The position numbers and the translations under genes were made by a program. 64,000 nucleotides of DNA, from NCBI GenBank assembly GCA_030680575.1, contig JAUXVI010000013.1, forward strand, positions 62,001 to 126,000. Direction: 5' to 3'. The stretch comes from Hylemonella sp. Its GTDB lineage: Bacteria; Pseudomonadota; Gammaproteobacteria; Burkholderiales; Burkholderiaceae_C. This document shows positions 44,965 through 54,907 of the stretch, piece by piece. Each line of letters begins with the position of its first letter. Positions within the stretch are counted from its first letter, which is position 1. Under the pieces are notes generated by a model. It had not been told where the DNA came from. It saw only the letters and a list, made by a program, of their open reading frames with translations, and did no database searches.

Positions 44965-46186
44965 TCTGTTGCAGATCAACGAACCCGAGACGCCCGAACG
45001 CATTGCGCCTTCGCTGCAGGCGTTTCTGGAAATGGGCTTTCGCCCGCTGTACCTGGCGGGCGCGGCCTGGGCGCTGGTGGCGGTGGCACTCTGGATCTTC
45101 TGGCCCCAGCTGCTGCAAGGGCCGTTGGCGGGCGTGGCCTGGCACGCCCACGAGATGATGTGGGGCTTTGTTGCCACCATCGCCGTCGGCTTTCTGATGA
45201 CCGCAGGCGCCAACTGGACCGGCGTCAACCCGATGCCGGGCCCCATCCTGCTGGCGGCCTGCGTACTGTGGCTGGTCGCCCGCGTGGGCCTGCTGGCCGG
45301 CACTTCGACCATGTTCTGGCTCGGCTTTGGCGCCGAAGCGGCCTTTTTCCTGCTGGCCTGTGTCGCCATGGCGCGCGCGGTGTACGGCACGCGCAACCGC
45401 CGCAACTATGCCGTCCCCGTCCTGCTGCTCGGTCTGGGTGCCACGGATGTGCTGTACCTGCTGGCGGCACTGGACGGTGACTACACCTTGCTGATGCAGC
45501 GTTTCAACGCCGGCTTGCTGTGCATGGCCGTGATCGCCCTCCTGGTCGGCCGGCGCGTCATTCCCTTCTTCGCCATGCGGGCCGTACCCGGTCTCAGCAT
45601 CCCGATGCAGGAACGCAGCGGGCTGGTGCAACTGGGCGCTGGCGCGCTGGCCGTGCTGTTCGTGTTGTTGCAATGGCAAGCCCCCCTGGCACTGACCTTG
45701 TTGGTAGCTGGTGGTGTGCCTTTGTGGCAACTGCTGACCTGGAAGCCCTGGACTGTGCGCCGCAAGCCGCTGCTCTGGATCCTGTACGCCGGTTATGCCG
45801 GTCTCGGTGCCGGCTTGCTGGTGGCCGCAGCCCAGGCCGCGGGGCTGCCCCTGCGCACGGCCGTTCATGTGCATGTGATCGCCATGGGGGGGTTCTCCGT
45901 GCTGATCATTGGCATGGTCACGCGCACGGCGCTCGGTCACCTGGGGCGGCCGTTGGCGGTGGATCGCAGCATGACGGCGAGTTACGTGCTGATGCTGCTG
46001 GCGTTTGTGCTGCGACTGGCAGCACTGCATCCCTCGATGTTCAGTACCGTGCTGTTGCAGGGTGCCGCACTGGCCTGGATCGCATCCCTGGCGCTGTACC
46101 TCTGGCGTTTCTTCCCGTGGATGATCCGGCCGCGACCCGACCGCGCTGCCGCACCAGCCACCGTCATCGTGAACAAACGACCATGA
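44957..46186 (+). CDS. nnrS: NnrS family haem- and copper-containing membrane protein
   Basis: 409 residues with about twelve hydrophobic helices. NnrS signatures: [52 protein letters not shown] and [20 protein letters not shown], rich in His and Met that could bind haem and copper. NnrS protects cells from nitrosative stress, probably by limiting iron-dinitrosyl complexes. Overlaps the haemoglobin gene by 8 bp and fdxA by 4 bp. Confidence 0.92.
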   Translation: MGNLLQINEPETPERIAPSLQAFLEMGFRPLYLAGAAWALVAVALWIFWPQLLQGPLAGVAWHAHEMMWGFVATIAVGFLMTAGANWTGVNPMPGPILLAACVLWLVARVGLLAGTSTMFWLGFGAEAAFFLLACVAMARAVYGTRNRRNYAVPVLLLGLGATDVLYLLAALDGDYTLLMQRFNAGLLCMAVIALLVGRRVIPFFAMRAVPGLSIPMQERSGLVQLGAGALAVLFVLLQWQAPLALTLLVAGGVPLWQLLTWKPWTVRRKPLLWILYAGYAGLGAGLLVAAAQAAGLPLRTAVHVHVIAMGGFSVLIIGMVTRTALGHLGRPLAVDRSMTASYVLMLLAFVLRLAALHPSMFSTVLLQGAALAWIASLALYLWRFFPWMIRPRPDRAAAPATVIVNKRP

Positions 46187-46527
46187 CACACGTTGTCACC
46201 GAATCCTGCATCCGTTGCAAGTACACCGACTGTGTCGACGTCTGTCCGGTCGACGCCTTTCGCGCCGGCAAGAACATGCTGGTGATCGAGCCGGACGATT
46301 GCATCGACTGCGCCTTGTGCATTCCGGAATGCCCGGTGGACGCCATCTTCGTGGAAGAAGACGTACCGGCCGACCAGCAAAGCTTCATTGACCTCAACGC
46401 CCGGCTGGCCAAACGTTGGCCGCTCATCGCCCGAAGCCGCCTGGCCCTGCCCGACGCGCAAGCGTGGGCCAAGGTCAAAGACAAAAAAGACCAGCTCGAC
46501 GAACGGGGCGACAACGAGAAGGAGTGA
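46183..46527 (+). CDS. fdxA: Seven-iron ferredoxin FdxA
   Basis: 114 residues. Two cluster motifs: C9-xx-C12-x4-C17-xxx-C21-P for a [3Fe-4S] cluster and C40-xx-C43-xx-C46-xxx-C50-P for a [4Fe-4S] cluster, then the acidic tail usual for FdxA of beta- and gammaproteobacteria. Electron carrier; here translationally coupled to nnrS (ATGA), so it may feed electrons to NO defence. Ends with a lysine/aspartate-rich stretch. Confidence 0.92.
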   Translation: MTHVVTESCIRCKYTDCVDVCPVDAFRAGKNMLVIEPDDCIDCALCIPECPVDAIFVEEDVPADQQSFIDLNARLAKRWPLIARSRLALPDAQAWAKVKDKKDQLDERGDNEKE

Positions 46528-46528
46528 G

Positions 46529-46687
46529 CAACGCCCGCTGCCGCTAACCAGCCGGCTGCAGTACTGCCTGAGCGGCGTACGCGCGCAGCACTGGCCCTAT
46601 GGCGCGCAGGAGCTGGTGGCGCTGGAGCTGTATCTGGCGACACAGGCCCGCTGCATGGCACTGGAGAGCCCCGCCGTTCGGCCTTGA
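46529..46687 (+). other. Short reading frame without a start codon, possible gene remnant
   Basis: Open in frame from just after fdxA to a TGA at 46685-46687. The part LQYCLSGVRAQHWPYGAQELVALELYLATQA has the composition of a real protein, but no ATG/GTG/TTG is in frame after the fdxA stop. A GTG at 46524 behind AAGGA starts in another frame and stops after seven codons, so a one-base change near 46544 could have broken a small gene. Otherwise 46528-46773 holds nothing I recognise. Confidence 0.35.
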
Positions 46688-46773
46688 GGCGCCCTTACAG
46701 CTGGTAACATCGGCGGCAAGGGGGGAGTTCGTGCCTGCTGTTTCGACTCCGATCACAACAAAAACGGATTTCG

Positions 46774-49569
46774 ATGACAGCTCACATGAGCATGCCGCGG
46801 ACCACACTTCGCCATATCAGTCTGAAGACACGCGTCGCCCTCGCCATGGCGGCCGTCTTCGTCACAGTGGTCGGCACCTTGGCGGTGCTGGGCTTGCGGT
46901 ATTTCGAGACCGAATTCCGCAACAGCCTGTACACCCAGCAGTACGCCCTGGTGTCCTCACTGGCTACCAGCATCGACGAGAAGATCCGGATCACGCAAGA
47001 CGCGCTGAATCTCTCGTCGCGTCACCTCTCGCGCGAAGCCCTGAGCGACCCTGAACTGGCGCAGCGGTCGCTCGATCGCATGGCGGCGCTGCACTCGCTG
47101 TTCGACAACGGGCTGTTCCTGATCTCACCCGAAGGCAAGGTGATCGCCGAAAGTCCCTACAAGCCTGACCAGCGTGGCCGAGACATGACCAACCGGAAGT
47201 TCTTCCAGGTCGCCGCCGCCACCCTCAAGCCGCACATCTCCGTCCCGTACCTGTCGTCCGACGCGCCGGGACAACCCGCCCTGATGATGACCTCGCCCCT
47301 GCTGGGCGAACGGGGAGAACTGATCGGCATCCTGCAAGGCAGCTTTGACCTGCTGGGCCGCAACTTTCTGGCCAACCTGAGGCAGACCAAGATCGGCCAC
47401 TCGGGTTACGTCTTCATCACCGACCTGAACCGGACGATGATCATGCACCCCGACGCGATCCGCCTCATGTCAGAGGCGGCCCGCCCCGGCAAAAATGAAC
47501 TCTACGACCAGGCCTTGACCGGTTTCGAAGGCAGCGGCCCCACCGTCACGTCGCATGGCCAGGCCATGTTCAGCAGCTTCAAACGCCTGTCCACCACCGG
47601 CTGGATTCTCGCTGCCAACTATCCCATTACCGAGGCCGAAGCGCCGCTGCGCCAGGCCCAGCGCTATTTCCTGCTGGCCTTGGGGCTGGGAACCGGCATC
47701 GTGCTGCTGGTGGCCTGGCTGATCATGCACCGGCTCCTGGCCCCACTGGCCACACTCACACGCCATGTGCAGGAACTCCCCAACAAAACGGGAACGAACC
47801 GTCTGCTACCGGTCACCAGTGGCGGCGAGATCGGCACCTTGATGCAGGCCTCCAATGCCATGGTGAACGCACTGGATGCACAACAGCAGACCCTGCGCGA
47901 CAGTGAAGCGCGCTTTCGCAGCCTGACCGCGCTGTCGACCGACTGGTACTGGGAACAGGACGCCGAGTTCCGCTTCACGCAAATGTCGATCGAGCGCATC
48001 CGCGCCGACATCGAACCGTTCATCGGCAAGACACGCTGGGAACTCCCGTTGGAGGGAGTGACACCCGGGCAATGGGCCGAGCACCGCCGGCTGCTGGAAC
48101 AACACCAACCGTTCAGGGACTTTGTCTATCAGGTCCGCGCCGACAACGGTGAATTGCATACCTTCTCCATCAGCGGCACCCCTTTCTTTGACGAACAGGG
48201 TGTGTTCCGCGGTTATCGCGGCGTGGGCTCCGACATCACCGCCCGCATGACGGCCGAACAGCGCATTGAATTTCTGGCCTACCACGACACCCTGACCGGC
48301 CTGCCCAACCGTCTGCTGTTGCAAGACCGTTTCGAACAGGCCATCGCCCAGGCGCAGCGCAGCAACACCCGGGTCGCCCTGCTGTTCCTTGATCTCGACA
48401 GTTTCAAGAGCATCAATGACACCCTGGGCCACCACTGCGGCGACGCCTTGCTCAAGGCGGTTGCCGAACGCCTGAAAGAGTGCGTGCGCGACACCGACAC
48501 CATCTCCCGCCAGGGGGGTGACGAATTCCTGATCGTGCTGCGCGACCTGCCCGACACCGATGTGGCGGCGGAGGTCATGATCAAGATCATGGACTGCTTG
48601 CAGGCCCCTCTTGTGACGCACGGCAATGAAATCACAACCACCGTTTCCATGGGTGCGACGGTCTTCCCCGAAGACGGTACTGATTTCGAAACTCTGCTGA
48701 AAAAGGCCGATCTGGCCATGTACCGCGCCAAGGAAGCCGGTCGCAACACGTATCGTTTCTTCGACGAAGCGATGAACGCCGAGAGCGTCGATCACTTGCA
48801 GTTGCTGGGTGGGCTACGCCGTGCCCTGGAGCGCCACGAATTCATGCTGCACTACCAGCCCCAGATCGATCTGGCCAGCGGCAAGGTGATTGGCGTCGAA
48901 GCGCTGCTGCGCTGGCAGCATCCTGAGCTGGGACTGATCGAGCCGCAGCGTTTCATTCCGGTAGCCGAAGAAAGCGGCCTGATCGTGCCCATCGGCCAGT
49001 GGGTTCTGTTCGAGGCCTGCCGCCAGGCCATGGCCTGGCAGCAGGCTGGCTTGCCACCCTTGACGATGGCCGTCAACTTTTCCGGCGTCCAGTTCAAGCG
49101 CGGTGATGTGGAACAGTCCGTCAGGCGCGCGCTGCAAGAGTCCGGGCTGGCGCCGGCGCTGCTGGAGCTGGAGTTGACTGAATCGATCCTGATCCAGAAC
49201 GTGGACGGTGTGCTGGCCAGCCTGCAGAACCTCAAGCAATTGGGCGTGCAACTCTCCATCGACGACTTCGGCACCGGCTACTCCAGCCTGGCCTACCTCA
49301 AACGCTTTGACATTGACCGGCTGAAGATCGACCGCACGTTTGTGCGCGACCTCGCCACCGACCCGGACGATGCGGCCATCGTGCGCGCCATCATCCAGAT
49401 GGCTCACAGCCTGAGCCTGCGTACGATTGCCGAAGGCGTCGAGACGGAAGACATGCTGACGCAGCTGCGCACCTTCGGCTGCGACGAAGTTCAGGGTTTC
49501 CTGTTTGCCCGGCCCATGCCGGCGGCCGACATGGCGCACTACCTGACGACCAGCGTGGCAAGCGCTTGA
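46774..49569 (+). CDS. Membrane GGDEF-EAL protein with dCache and PAS domains
   Basis: 931 residues. TM1 (about 20-42), periplasmic dCache-type sensor (about 45-295; [23 protein letters not shown]), TM2 (about 298-318), HAMP-like linker, PAS (about 375-495), GGDEF (about 497-665) with intact G581-G-D-E-F585 and an inhibitory RxxD (R572-D575) five residues ahead, then EAL (about 675-925) with E709-A-L and [10 protein letters not shown]. Both catalytic halves look intact, so it may make and break cyclic di-GMP; the net direction is unknown. The signal is probably a small periplasmic ligand. Confidence 0.92.
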   Translation: MTAHMSMPRTTLRHISLKTRVALAMAAVFVTVVGTLAVLGLRYFETEFRNSLYTQQYALVSSLATSIDEKIRITQDALNLSSRHLSREALSDPELAQRSLDRMAALHSLFDNGLFLISPEGKVIAESPYKPDQRGRDMTNRKFFQVAAATLKPHISVPYLSSDAPGQPALMMTSPLLGERGELIGILQGSFDLLGRNFLANLRQTKIGHSGYVFITDLNRTMIMHPDAIRLMSEAARPGKNELYDQALTGFEGSGPTVTSHGQAMFSSFKRLSTTGWILAANYPITEAEAPLRQAQRYFLLALGLGTGIVLLVAWLIMHRLLAPLATLTRHVQELPNKTGTNRLLPVTSGGEIGTLMQASNAMVNALDAQQQTLRDSEARFRSLTALSTDWYWEQDAEFRFTQMSIERIRADIEPFIGKTRWELPLEGVTPGQWAEHRRLLEQHQPFRDFVYQVRADNGELHTFSISGTPFFDEQGVFRGYRGVGSDITARMTAEQRIEFLAYHDTLTGLPNRLLLQDRFEQAIAQAQRSNTRVALLFLDLDSFKSINDTLGHHCGDALLKAVAERLKECVRDTDTISRQGGDEFLIVLRDLPDTDVAAEVMIKIMDCLQAPLVTHGNEITTTVSMGATVFPEDGTDFETLLKKADLAMYRAKEAGRNTYRFFDEAMNAESVDHLQLLGGLRRALERHEFMLHYQPQIDLASGKVIGVEALLRWQHPELGLIEPQRFIPVAEESGLIVPIGQWVLFEACRQAMAWQQAGLPPLTMAVNFSGVQFKRGDVEQSVRRALQESGLAPALLELELTESILIQNVDGVLASLQNLKQLGVQLSIDDFGTGYSSLAYLKRFDIDRLKIDRTFVRDLATDPDDAAIVRAIIQMAHSLSLRTIAEGVETEDMLTQLRTFGCDEVQGFLFARPMPAADMAHYLTTSVASA

Positions 49570-49617
49570 CCATCGCTTCAAGCGGAACTTTTGTACCGCA
49601 GGCTTTATCATTCATAC

Positions 49618-50052
49618 ATGCGCATCCTCCTGCTCGCCCTCATGATCGCCCTGCTGCCCCTGCGCGGCTGGGTCGGCGACGCCATGGCGATGGAGATGGT
49701 GGCGAGCGCCCTCCATGGCACCGAAAATGCTATTGATTTCGTAGCTACCCGCACAGACAAAACAAGGGCAGAATCCCGATTTGAGGCTCAACCCGTGGCC
49801 ATGGACTATGCCGACTGCCCGGGCCACATGGCCATGGTGACCAGCAGCGATAACCCGGCCGACGACTCTCACCAGGCCCACGCGGCCGACTGCGCCACCT
49901 GCGCCGCCTGTCAGATCTGCCACACCGTCGCCCTGACGCCGATGGCGTGGCACATCGGCACCTACGCCCTGCCGGCCGTCCAGCCGCAGGCCTCCTCCCA
50001 GCACTTCGCCAGCGCCGAGCGCGCACCGGGCTTCAAACCGCCCATTTTCTGA
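49618..50052 (+). CDS. DUF2946-like exported protein at the head of the copper operon
   Basis: 144 residues from the ATG at 49618; an earlier in-frame start (49591) precedes the natural signal sequence MRILLLALMIALLPLRGWV. The C-terminal half has a cysteine/histidine cluster DCATCAACQICHT and the closing RAPGFKPPIF, the pattern of DUF2946. Proteins of this kind lie in copper or heavy-metal clusters and may bind copper in the periplasm. A GCTAT-N7-ATAGC-type repeat (49729-49745) is embedded in the coding sequence just after the signal peptide. Confidence 0.7.
   Translation: MRILLLALMIALLPLRGWVGDAMAMEMVASALHGTENAIDFVATRTDKTRAESRFEAQPVAMDYADCPGHMAMVTSSDNPADDSHQAHAADCATCAACQICHTVALTPMAWHIGTYALPAVQPQASSQHFASAERAPGFKPPIF
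49729..49745. repeat. GCTAT-N7-ATAGC palindromic repeat, copy 2 (inside a gene)
   Basis: GCTAT, 7 nt, GTAGC (one mismatch in the right arm). In frame within the DUF2946-like gene, where it encodes residues of the poorly conserved stretch after the signal peptide. Confidence 0.55.
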
Positions 50053-50142
50053 TCCTGACAGCCGTAGTGCGTCCGCCGTGTCCCGAAACCGGGCCCATGG
50101 CGGTACCACACCGTTCCCTGAACGCTGTTTTGGAGAAGATCC

Positions 50143-50466
50143 GTGAGAAAAACCACTCTGCTGGCCCTGGCCGTTCTGGCCTGGCCGACGCTGAACCTGG
50201 CGCAAAACGCACCAGAAAAAACCAGAGCTACGACCGCGGCCGCCGATGCAGGCGCATCGGTCCCCGCCCTGCGCTACCACTCGGCCCTGGTCTACAGCCC
50301 GCGCGGTGTGGTGCAGGACCAGGATGACTGGGCCGCCGCCAACGCACGTGTAGGCGAGTTCGCACGCGGCCACGCAGACATTCTGAAAGCCGAACAGGCG
50401 CAAGCCACTGTCACCCCGGTCACCCCGGCCACACCCAATGCCCCGGCACCTGGAGCAAAACCATGA
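50143..50466 (+). CDS. Small exported protein of the copper operon
   Basis: 107 residues with a GTG start at 50143 behind TGGAGAAG. Signal peptide RKTTLLALAVLAWPTLNLAQ. The mature part is short and Ala/Pro/Thr-rich with a conserved-looking core LRYHSALVYSPRGVVQDQDDWAAAN. No metal motif. It overlaps the TolC-like gene by 4 bp (ATGA). I recall similar small proteins preceding TolC-like genes in betaproteobacterial copper clusters; function unknown. Confidence 0.7.
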   Translation: MRKTTLLALAVLAWPTLNLAQNAPEKTRATTAAADAGASVPALRYHSALVYSPRGVVQDQDDWAAANARVGEFARGHADILKAEQAQATVTPVTPATPNAPAPGAKP

Positions 50467-51878
50467 CACACCGCACTCTCTTGGCCAGCGCCAGTGCGCT
50501 CGCCGTGCTGCTGGCAGGCTGCACTTCGCTCACGCCCGAACAGAACCTGAACGACGTGCAGCAGCTCACCGAGGGCCGCACCGCCGGCACCAGCGTCACC
50601 CTACAGCGCAACAACAACGAGATCGATGCCGCCGTGGCGGAGTTGCTCAAAGCACCGCTGAGCGCCGAGAGCGCCGTGCGCATTGCCCTGCTCAACAACC
50701 CGGGCCTGCACAGCGCGCTCGCCGCACTCGACATCAGCGATGCCCAGCGCGTGCAGGCCGGGCGCGCGTTCAACCCGCATTTCTCGATTGCCGAATTCGC
50801 CGAAGGCGACAAGCGCGAGATCGAACGCATGCTGCGTTTCGACGTGGTCGGCCTGCTGTTCCTGCCCTGGCGCGCCAAGTGGCAAGGCCAGCAGCACGAG
50901 TTGGCCAAGCTGCAGGCGGCACAGCAAGTCATCGTGCTCGCCACCGAGACACGCAAAGCCTGGATCAACGCCGTGGCGGCGCAGCAGACGGTGGCCTACA
51001 TGGGCCAGGTGAAAGAAGCCGCCGAAGCCGGCAGTGAGCTGGCACGGCGCATGGCGCGCGTGGGCAACTGGAGCAAATTGCAACAGGCACGTGAGCAGGT
51101 CTTTCTGGCCGATGCCGCCGCCCAGCTGGCACGCGCACAGCAGACCCTGTTCAGCGAGCGCGAGCGCCTCACCCGTCTGATGGGCCTGTGGGGTGCGCAG
51201 ACGCAATTCACCTTGGCCGAGCGCCTGCCTGACCTGCCGCCGCAGACGGCCGACATGCAGAACGTGGAAGCCCGCGCCCTGCGCGAACGGCTCGACGTGC
51301 GCTCGGCCGTGGCCGAGACCGGCTATGTGGCCGACTCGCTGGGCATGGTCAAGACCGTGGGCTACCTCGACGGCCTGACGCTGGGCTACAAGCACCGCAG
51401 CCTGGTGGACGGCACCGGCGCACGCGAGGAGAAGCACGGCTGGGAGTTGAGACTGCCGCTGCCGATCTTCGACTGGGGCACGGCGCGCAACGCGCGTGCA
51501 CAGGCGCTGTACCTGCAGTCGGCCACGCGCGTGCGCGACGTGGCGGTGAAGGCGCGCAGCGAGGCACGCGAGGCGTATCACGGCTGGCGCACCGCCTACG
51601 ACCTGGCACGCCACTACCGCGACGAGGTGGTGCCGCTGCGCAAGGCCATCAGCGACGAAGTGCTGCTGCGCTACAACGGCATGCTGGCCAGCGTCTGGGA
51701 CCTGCTGGGCGACATGCGCCAGCAGGTGATGAGCGTGAACAACGCCATCGAAGCGCAACGCGACTTCTGGCTGGCCGAGGCCGACCTGCAACTGACGCTC
51801 ACCGGCACTTCGCCCGGCACCCTGGCCCGCCCGCGCAGCAGCGGCGCATCGATGGCCTCTGCGCCCCAAGGACACTGA
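50463..51878 (+). CDS. TolC-family outer-membrane lipoprotein
   Basis: 471 residues. Lipoprotein signal with cysteine C20 in LLAGCTSLT. Two repeats of the outer-membrane efflux protein fold with long helices (ESAVRIALLNNPGLHSALAALDISDAQ; LPIFDWGTARNARAQALYLQ). It resembles CusC-like channel subunits, but no inner-membrane RND pump or membrane-fusion partner is encoded alongside, so it may use a pump elsewhere or serve another role. Starts 4 bp within the previous gene and is 2 bp before the multicopper oxidase. Confidence 0.85.
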   Translation: MTHRTLLASASALAVLLAGCTSLTPEQNLNDVQQLTEGRTAGTSVTLQRNNNEIDAAVAELLKAPLSAESAVRIALLNNPGLHSALAALDISDAQRVQAGRAFNPHFSIAEFAEGDKREIERMLRFDVVGLLFLPWRAKWQGQQHELAKLQAAQQVIVLATETRKAWINAVAAQQTVAYMGQVKEAAEAGSELARRMARVGNWSKLQQAREQVFLADAAAQLARAQQTLFSERERLTRLMGLWGAQTQFTLAERLPDLPPQTADMQNVEARALRERLDVRSAVAETGYVADSLGMVKTVGYLDGLTLGYKHRSLVDGTGAREEKHGWELRLPLPIFDWGTARNARAQALYLQSATRVRDVAVKARSEAREAYHGWRTAYDLARHYRDEVVPLRKAISDEVLLRYNGMLASVWDLLGDMRQQVMSVNNAIEAQRDFWLAEADLQLTLTGTSPGTLARPRSSGASMASAPQGH

Positions 51879-51880
51879 AC

Positions 51881-53260
51881 ATGAATCGACGCAATTTCTT
51901 CAGCGGTGCAGCCATGACGGCCGTCGCCGCGGCCTCTGTCAGCAAGGTGGCCATGGCCGCCCTGCCCGAGCCGGTCTTGATGGACAAACCCGACACCGCA
52001 CCGCCGCTGCTGCCGCCCAATGGCCGCCCCTACCACCCGGTGGTCACGCTCAACGGCTGGACCTTGCCCTGGCGCATGAACCAGGGCGTGAAGGAGTTCC
52101 ACCTGGTAGCCGAGCCGGTGGTGCGCGAGATCGCACCCGGCATGCGCGCCACGCTGTGGGGCTACAACGGCCAGAGCCCGGGACCGACCATCGAGGTGGT
52201 GGAAGGCGACCGCGTGCGCATTTTTGTCACCAACAAGCTGCCCGAGCACACCACCATCCACTGGCACGGCCAGCGCCTGCCCAACGGCATGGACGGCGTC
52301 GGCGGCCTGACGCAACCGCAGATCCCGGTCGGCAAGACCTTCGTCTACGAGTTTGTGGCACGCCGGCCCGGCACCTTCATGTACCACCCGCATGCCGACG
52401 AGATGACGCAAATGGCCATGGGCATGATGGGCTTCTGGGTCACGCACCCCAAGGGCCAGCACCCGCTGATCAGCGAAGTGCAGCGTGACTTCTGCTTCCT
52501 GCTCAATGCCTTCGACATCGAGCCCGGCAGCAGCACGCCGAAGATCAACACCATGCTGGACTTCAACCTCTGGACCTGGAACAGCCACGCCTTCCCCGGC
52601 ATCGACTCGCTCAACGTGCGGCTGGGCGACAAGGTGCGCATCCGCGTCGGCAACCTGACCATGACCAACCACCCGATCCACCTGCACGGCCACGAGTTTG
52701 CCGTGACCGGCAGCGACGGCGGGCCCTGGCCGCTGGCGGCGCGCGTACCGGAGGTGACGACTGACATTGCGGTGGGCCAGATGCGGCAGGTCGAGTTCGT
52801 GGCGGACGAGGAAGGCGACTGGGCTTTCCACTGCCACAAGAGCCACCACACCATGAACCCGATGGGCCACGCCGTGCCCACCATGATCGGCGTCGACCAC
52901 CGCGGCCTGGTGCAAAAAATCCAGAAGCTGGTGCCCGACTACATGGTGATGGGTGAACGCGGCATGGCCGACATGGGCGAGATGGAAATGCCGCTGCCCG
53001 ACAACACGCTACCCATGATGACCGGCAGCGGCCCCTATGGCCCGGTCGAGATGGGCGGCATGTTCACCACCTTGAAGGTGCGCAAGACCCAGAAGCCCGG
53101 TGACTACCGCGACCCGGGCTGGTTCAAGCAGCCGGCCGGCACCCGGGCCTACGAGTGGGGTGGCGCACTGCCTGCACCCAAGCGCCAGACGCCCCCTGCG
53201 GCCAGCGCAGCACCGGCGGAACTCAAGGCGGTCAAACCCCGTTCACATTCATCACATTAA
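51881..53260 (+). CDS. Multicopper oxidase, CopA/CueO-like, Tat-exported
   Basis: 459 residues. Twin-arginine signal NRRNFFSGA then MTAVAAASVSKVAMA. Copper sites are complete: H127-W-H129 (HWHGQRLP), H169-P-H171 (YHPHADEM), H264-xx-H267-x-H269 (HPIHLHGHEF) and H317-C318-H319 with H323 (FHCHKSHH). Oxidises Cu(I) or organic substrates in the periplasm with oxygen reduced to water. Shorter than PcoA-type CopA (about 600), closer to the family often annotated copper oxidase. The tail ends HSSH. Second copy-rich Met/Gly stretch near residue 365 (MADMGEMEM) could bind copper. Confidence 0.9.
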   Translation: MNRRNFFSGAAMTAVAAASVSKVAMAALPEPVLMDKPDTAPPLLPPNGRPYHPVVTLNGWTLPWRMNQGVKEFHLVAEPVVREIAPGMRATLWGYNGQSPGPTIEVVEGDRVRIFVTNKLPEHTTIHWHGQRLPNGMDGVGGLTQPQIPVGKTFVYEFVARRPGTFMYHPHADEMTQMAMGMMGFWVTHPKGQHPLISEVQRDFCFLLNAFDIEPGSSTPKINTMLDFNLWTWNSHAFPGIDSLNVRLGDKVRIRVGNLTMTNHPIHLHGHEFAVTGSDGGPWPLAARVPEVTTDIAVGQMRQVEFVADEEGDWAFHCHKSHHTMNPMGHAVPTMIGVDHRGLVQKIQKLVPDYMVMGERGMADMGEMEMPLPDNTLPMMTGSGPYGPVEMGGMFTTLKVRKTQKPGDYRDPGWFKQPAGTRAYEWGGALPAPKRQTPPAASAAPAELKAVKPRSHSSH

Positions 53261-53268
53261 GGAACACC

Positions 53269-54402
53269 ATGAACGCTATCAAATTCATAGCTATTTGCGC
53301 AATATTAACGGGGGCCAGCGCCACATTTGGCCATGAACCCCGGCATGGGCAGCCGATGCACGCCACGGCGGCAGAGCAGAAAACCTGGGGCATGGCCGGC
53401 GAGGCCAAGGCCGTCACGCGCACCATCACGATCCACATGAAAGACACCATGCGTTTCACCCCCGCGCGCATCGAGGTGAAGCAAGGCCAGACCGTGCGCC
53501 TGAAGGTACGCAACGACGGCAAGGTGCTGCACGAGCTGGTGCTCGGCACGCCGCAGGAACTGGCAGAACACGCCGCCCAGATGCAGAAGCACCCGGGCAT
53601 GGAACACGATGAGCCGCACATGGTGCACGTGGCACCGGGCAAGACCGGCAACCTGGTCTGGACCTTCAACCGGGCCGGCGAGTTCGAGTTTGCCTGCCTG
53701 ATCAACGGCCACTACCAGGCCGGCATGAAGGGCACGATCCGCGTCATCGCGACCAAGGCGGGCAAGGACCAGCCAACCACGGCACCCACCGCCACGCACC
53801 AGCACGGCATGCACCAGAACATGCAGGCTGGCCAGCCCCACGGCAACATGTCGGGCGGCATGCACAGCCCGTCTTCCTCCAGCCAACCCTATGCCGGCGA
53901 ACAACAGCGTCAGATCAAGGCCCTGTCCGGGCAGGACATCCAGGCCTACGAGAACGGCCAGGGCCACGGTTTTGCCAAGGCAGCCGAACTCAACGGCTAC
54001 CCCGGTCCCCTTCATACGCTGGAGCTGGCCAATGAACTGAAGCTGAGCGACGAACAGCGCACCCAATCGCAGGCGCTGCTGACACAGCACAAGACCGAAG
54101 CGCGCCGCCTGGGGGCTGAGCTGATCGAAGCCGAGCGCGCGCTCGACCAGGCCTTTGCCAGCCGCAGCATCAACGCCGAGTCACTGAACCAACTCACCCG
54201 CGCGGCCGGTGAGAAACTGGCACAACTGCGCGCCGAGCACCTGCAAACCCACCTGGCACAGACCGCCCTGCTGACGCCGCAGCAGATCGAACGCTACAAG
54301 ACCCTGCGCGGTTATGGCCACACCATGCCGATGCACCCAGGCATGCAACACGACATGAAACACCACCCCATGATGGAGATGAACCATGGCCAACACCACT
54401 GA
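53269..54402 (+). CDS. Cupredoxin-Spy/CnrR-like fusion protein, exported
   Basis: 377 residues from the ATG at 53269. Short signal peptide (IKFIAICAILTGASATFG). Residues about 45-165 form a cupredoxin domain with copper ligands in the VLHELVLG and FEFACLINGHYQAGM regions. A linker (about 166-215) is rich in His and Met (HQHGMHQNM). Residues about 215-350 look like the Spy/CnrR LTxxQ periplasmic metal sensor or chaperone family (LELANELKLSDEQRTQSQAL, AQTALLTPQQIERYKTLRGY). It ends in a His/Met tail. The two modules usually occur in separate proteins. A GCTAT-N7-ATAGC repeat lies inside the signal-peptide codons. Its end overlaps the DUF411 gene by 17 bp. Confidence 0.8.
   Translation: MNAIKFIAICAILTGASATFGHEPRHGQPMHATAAEQKTWGMAGEAKAVTRTITIHMKDTMRFTPARIEVKQGQTVRLKVRNDGKVLHELVLGTPQELAEHAAQMQKHPGMEHDEPHMVHVAPGKTGNLVWTFNRAGEFEFACLINGHYQAGMKGTIRVIATKAGKDQPTTAPTATHQHGMHQNMQAGQPHGNMSGGMHSPSSSSQPYAGEQQRQIKALSGQDIQAYENGQGHGFAKAAELNGYPGPLHTLELANELKLSDEQRTQSQALLTQHKTEARRLGAELIEAERALDQAFASRSINAESLNQLTRAAGEKLAQLRAEHLQTHLAQTALLTPQQIERYKTLRGYGHTMPMHPGMQHDMKHHPMMEMNHGQHH
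53275..53291. repeat. GCTAT-N7-ATAGC palindromic repeat, copy 3 (inside a signal peptide)
   Basis: Perfect arms GCTAT and ATAGC around 7 nt, starting 6 bp into the cupredoxin-Spy gene. It supplies codons for most of NAIKFIAI, the beginning of the signal peptide. Confidence 0.65.
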
Positions 54403-54880
54403 ACACCTGCGCCGCCGCACGCTGCTGCAAGGGGGCCTGACCGCAGCGCTGGGCGCCCTGCCGCTGCTGGCCCTCGGCACCACCGGCAACAAGCCCGTGA
54501 TCGAGGTCTGGAAGACGCCCACCTGCGGCTGCTGCCACGACTGGATCCGGCACCTGCAGAGCAATGGTTACGAGGTGAAAACGCACGACGTCAGCGATGC
54601 CACCAAACGCGACTACCGCCAGCGCCTGGGCTTGGCCGACAAGTTCGGCTCCTGCCACACCGCGCTGGTGGGTGGCTACCTGCTCGAAGGTCATGTGCCG
54701 GCGCGCGACATCCAGCGTCTGCTGAAAGAAAAACCACGAGCCCTGGGCTTGGCCGTGCCCGGCATGCCAGTGGGCTCACCCGGCATGGACGGCCCCGAGT
54801 ACGGCGGCCGCAAAGACCCGTACGACGTGCTGCTGGTGCAGCGCGGCGGCAGCGCCGCCGTTTACCAGTCTTATCGCTAG
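54386..54880 (+). CDS. DUF411 copper-associated protein
   Basis: 164 residues. Twin-arginine-like N-terminus RRRTLLQGGLTAALG. Mature part has the DUF411 motif C47-x-C49-C50 (KTPTCGCCHDW), SCHTALVGGYLLEGHVPA and GLAVPGMPVGSPGM. These proteins lie in copper resistance gene sets and are thought to bind copper. Translationally coupled to the cupredoxin-Spy gene. Confidence 0.9.
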   Translation: MANTTEHLRRRTLLQGGLTAALGALPLLALGTTGNKPVIEVWKTPTCGCCHDWIRHLQSNGYEVKTHDVSDATKRDYRQRLGLADKFGSCHTALVGGYLLEGHVPARDIQRLLKEKPRALGLAVPGMPVGSPGMDGPEYGGRKDPYDVLLVQRGGSAAVYQSYR

Positions 54881-54907
54881 GGCCTGTTCACACGAAAGGA
54901 AATTCGC

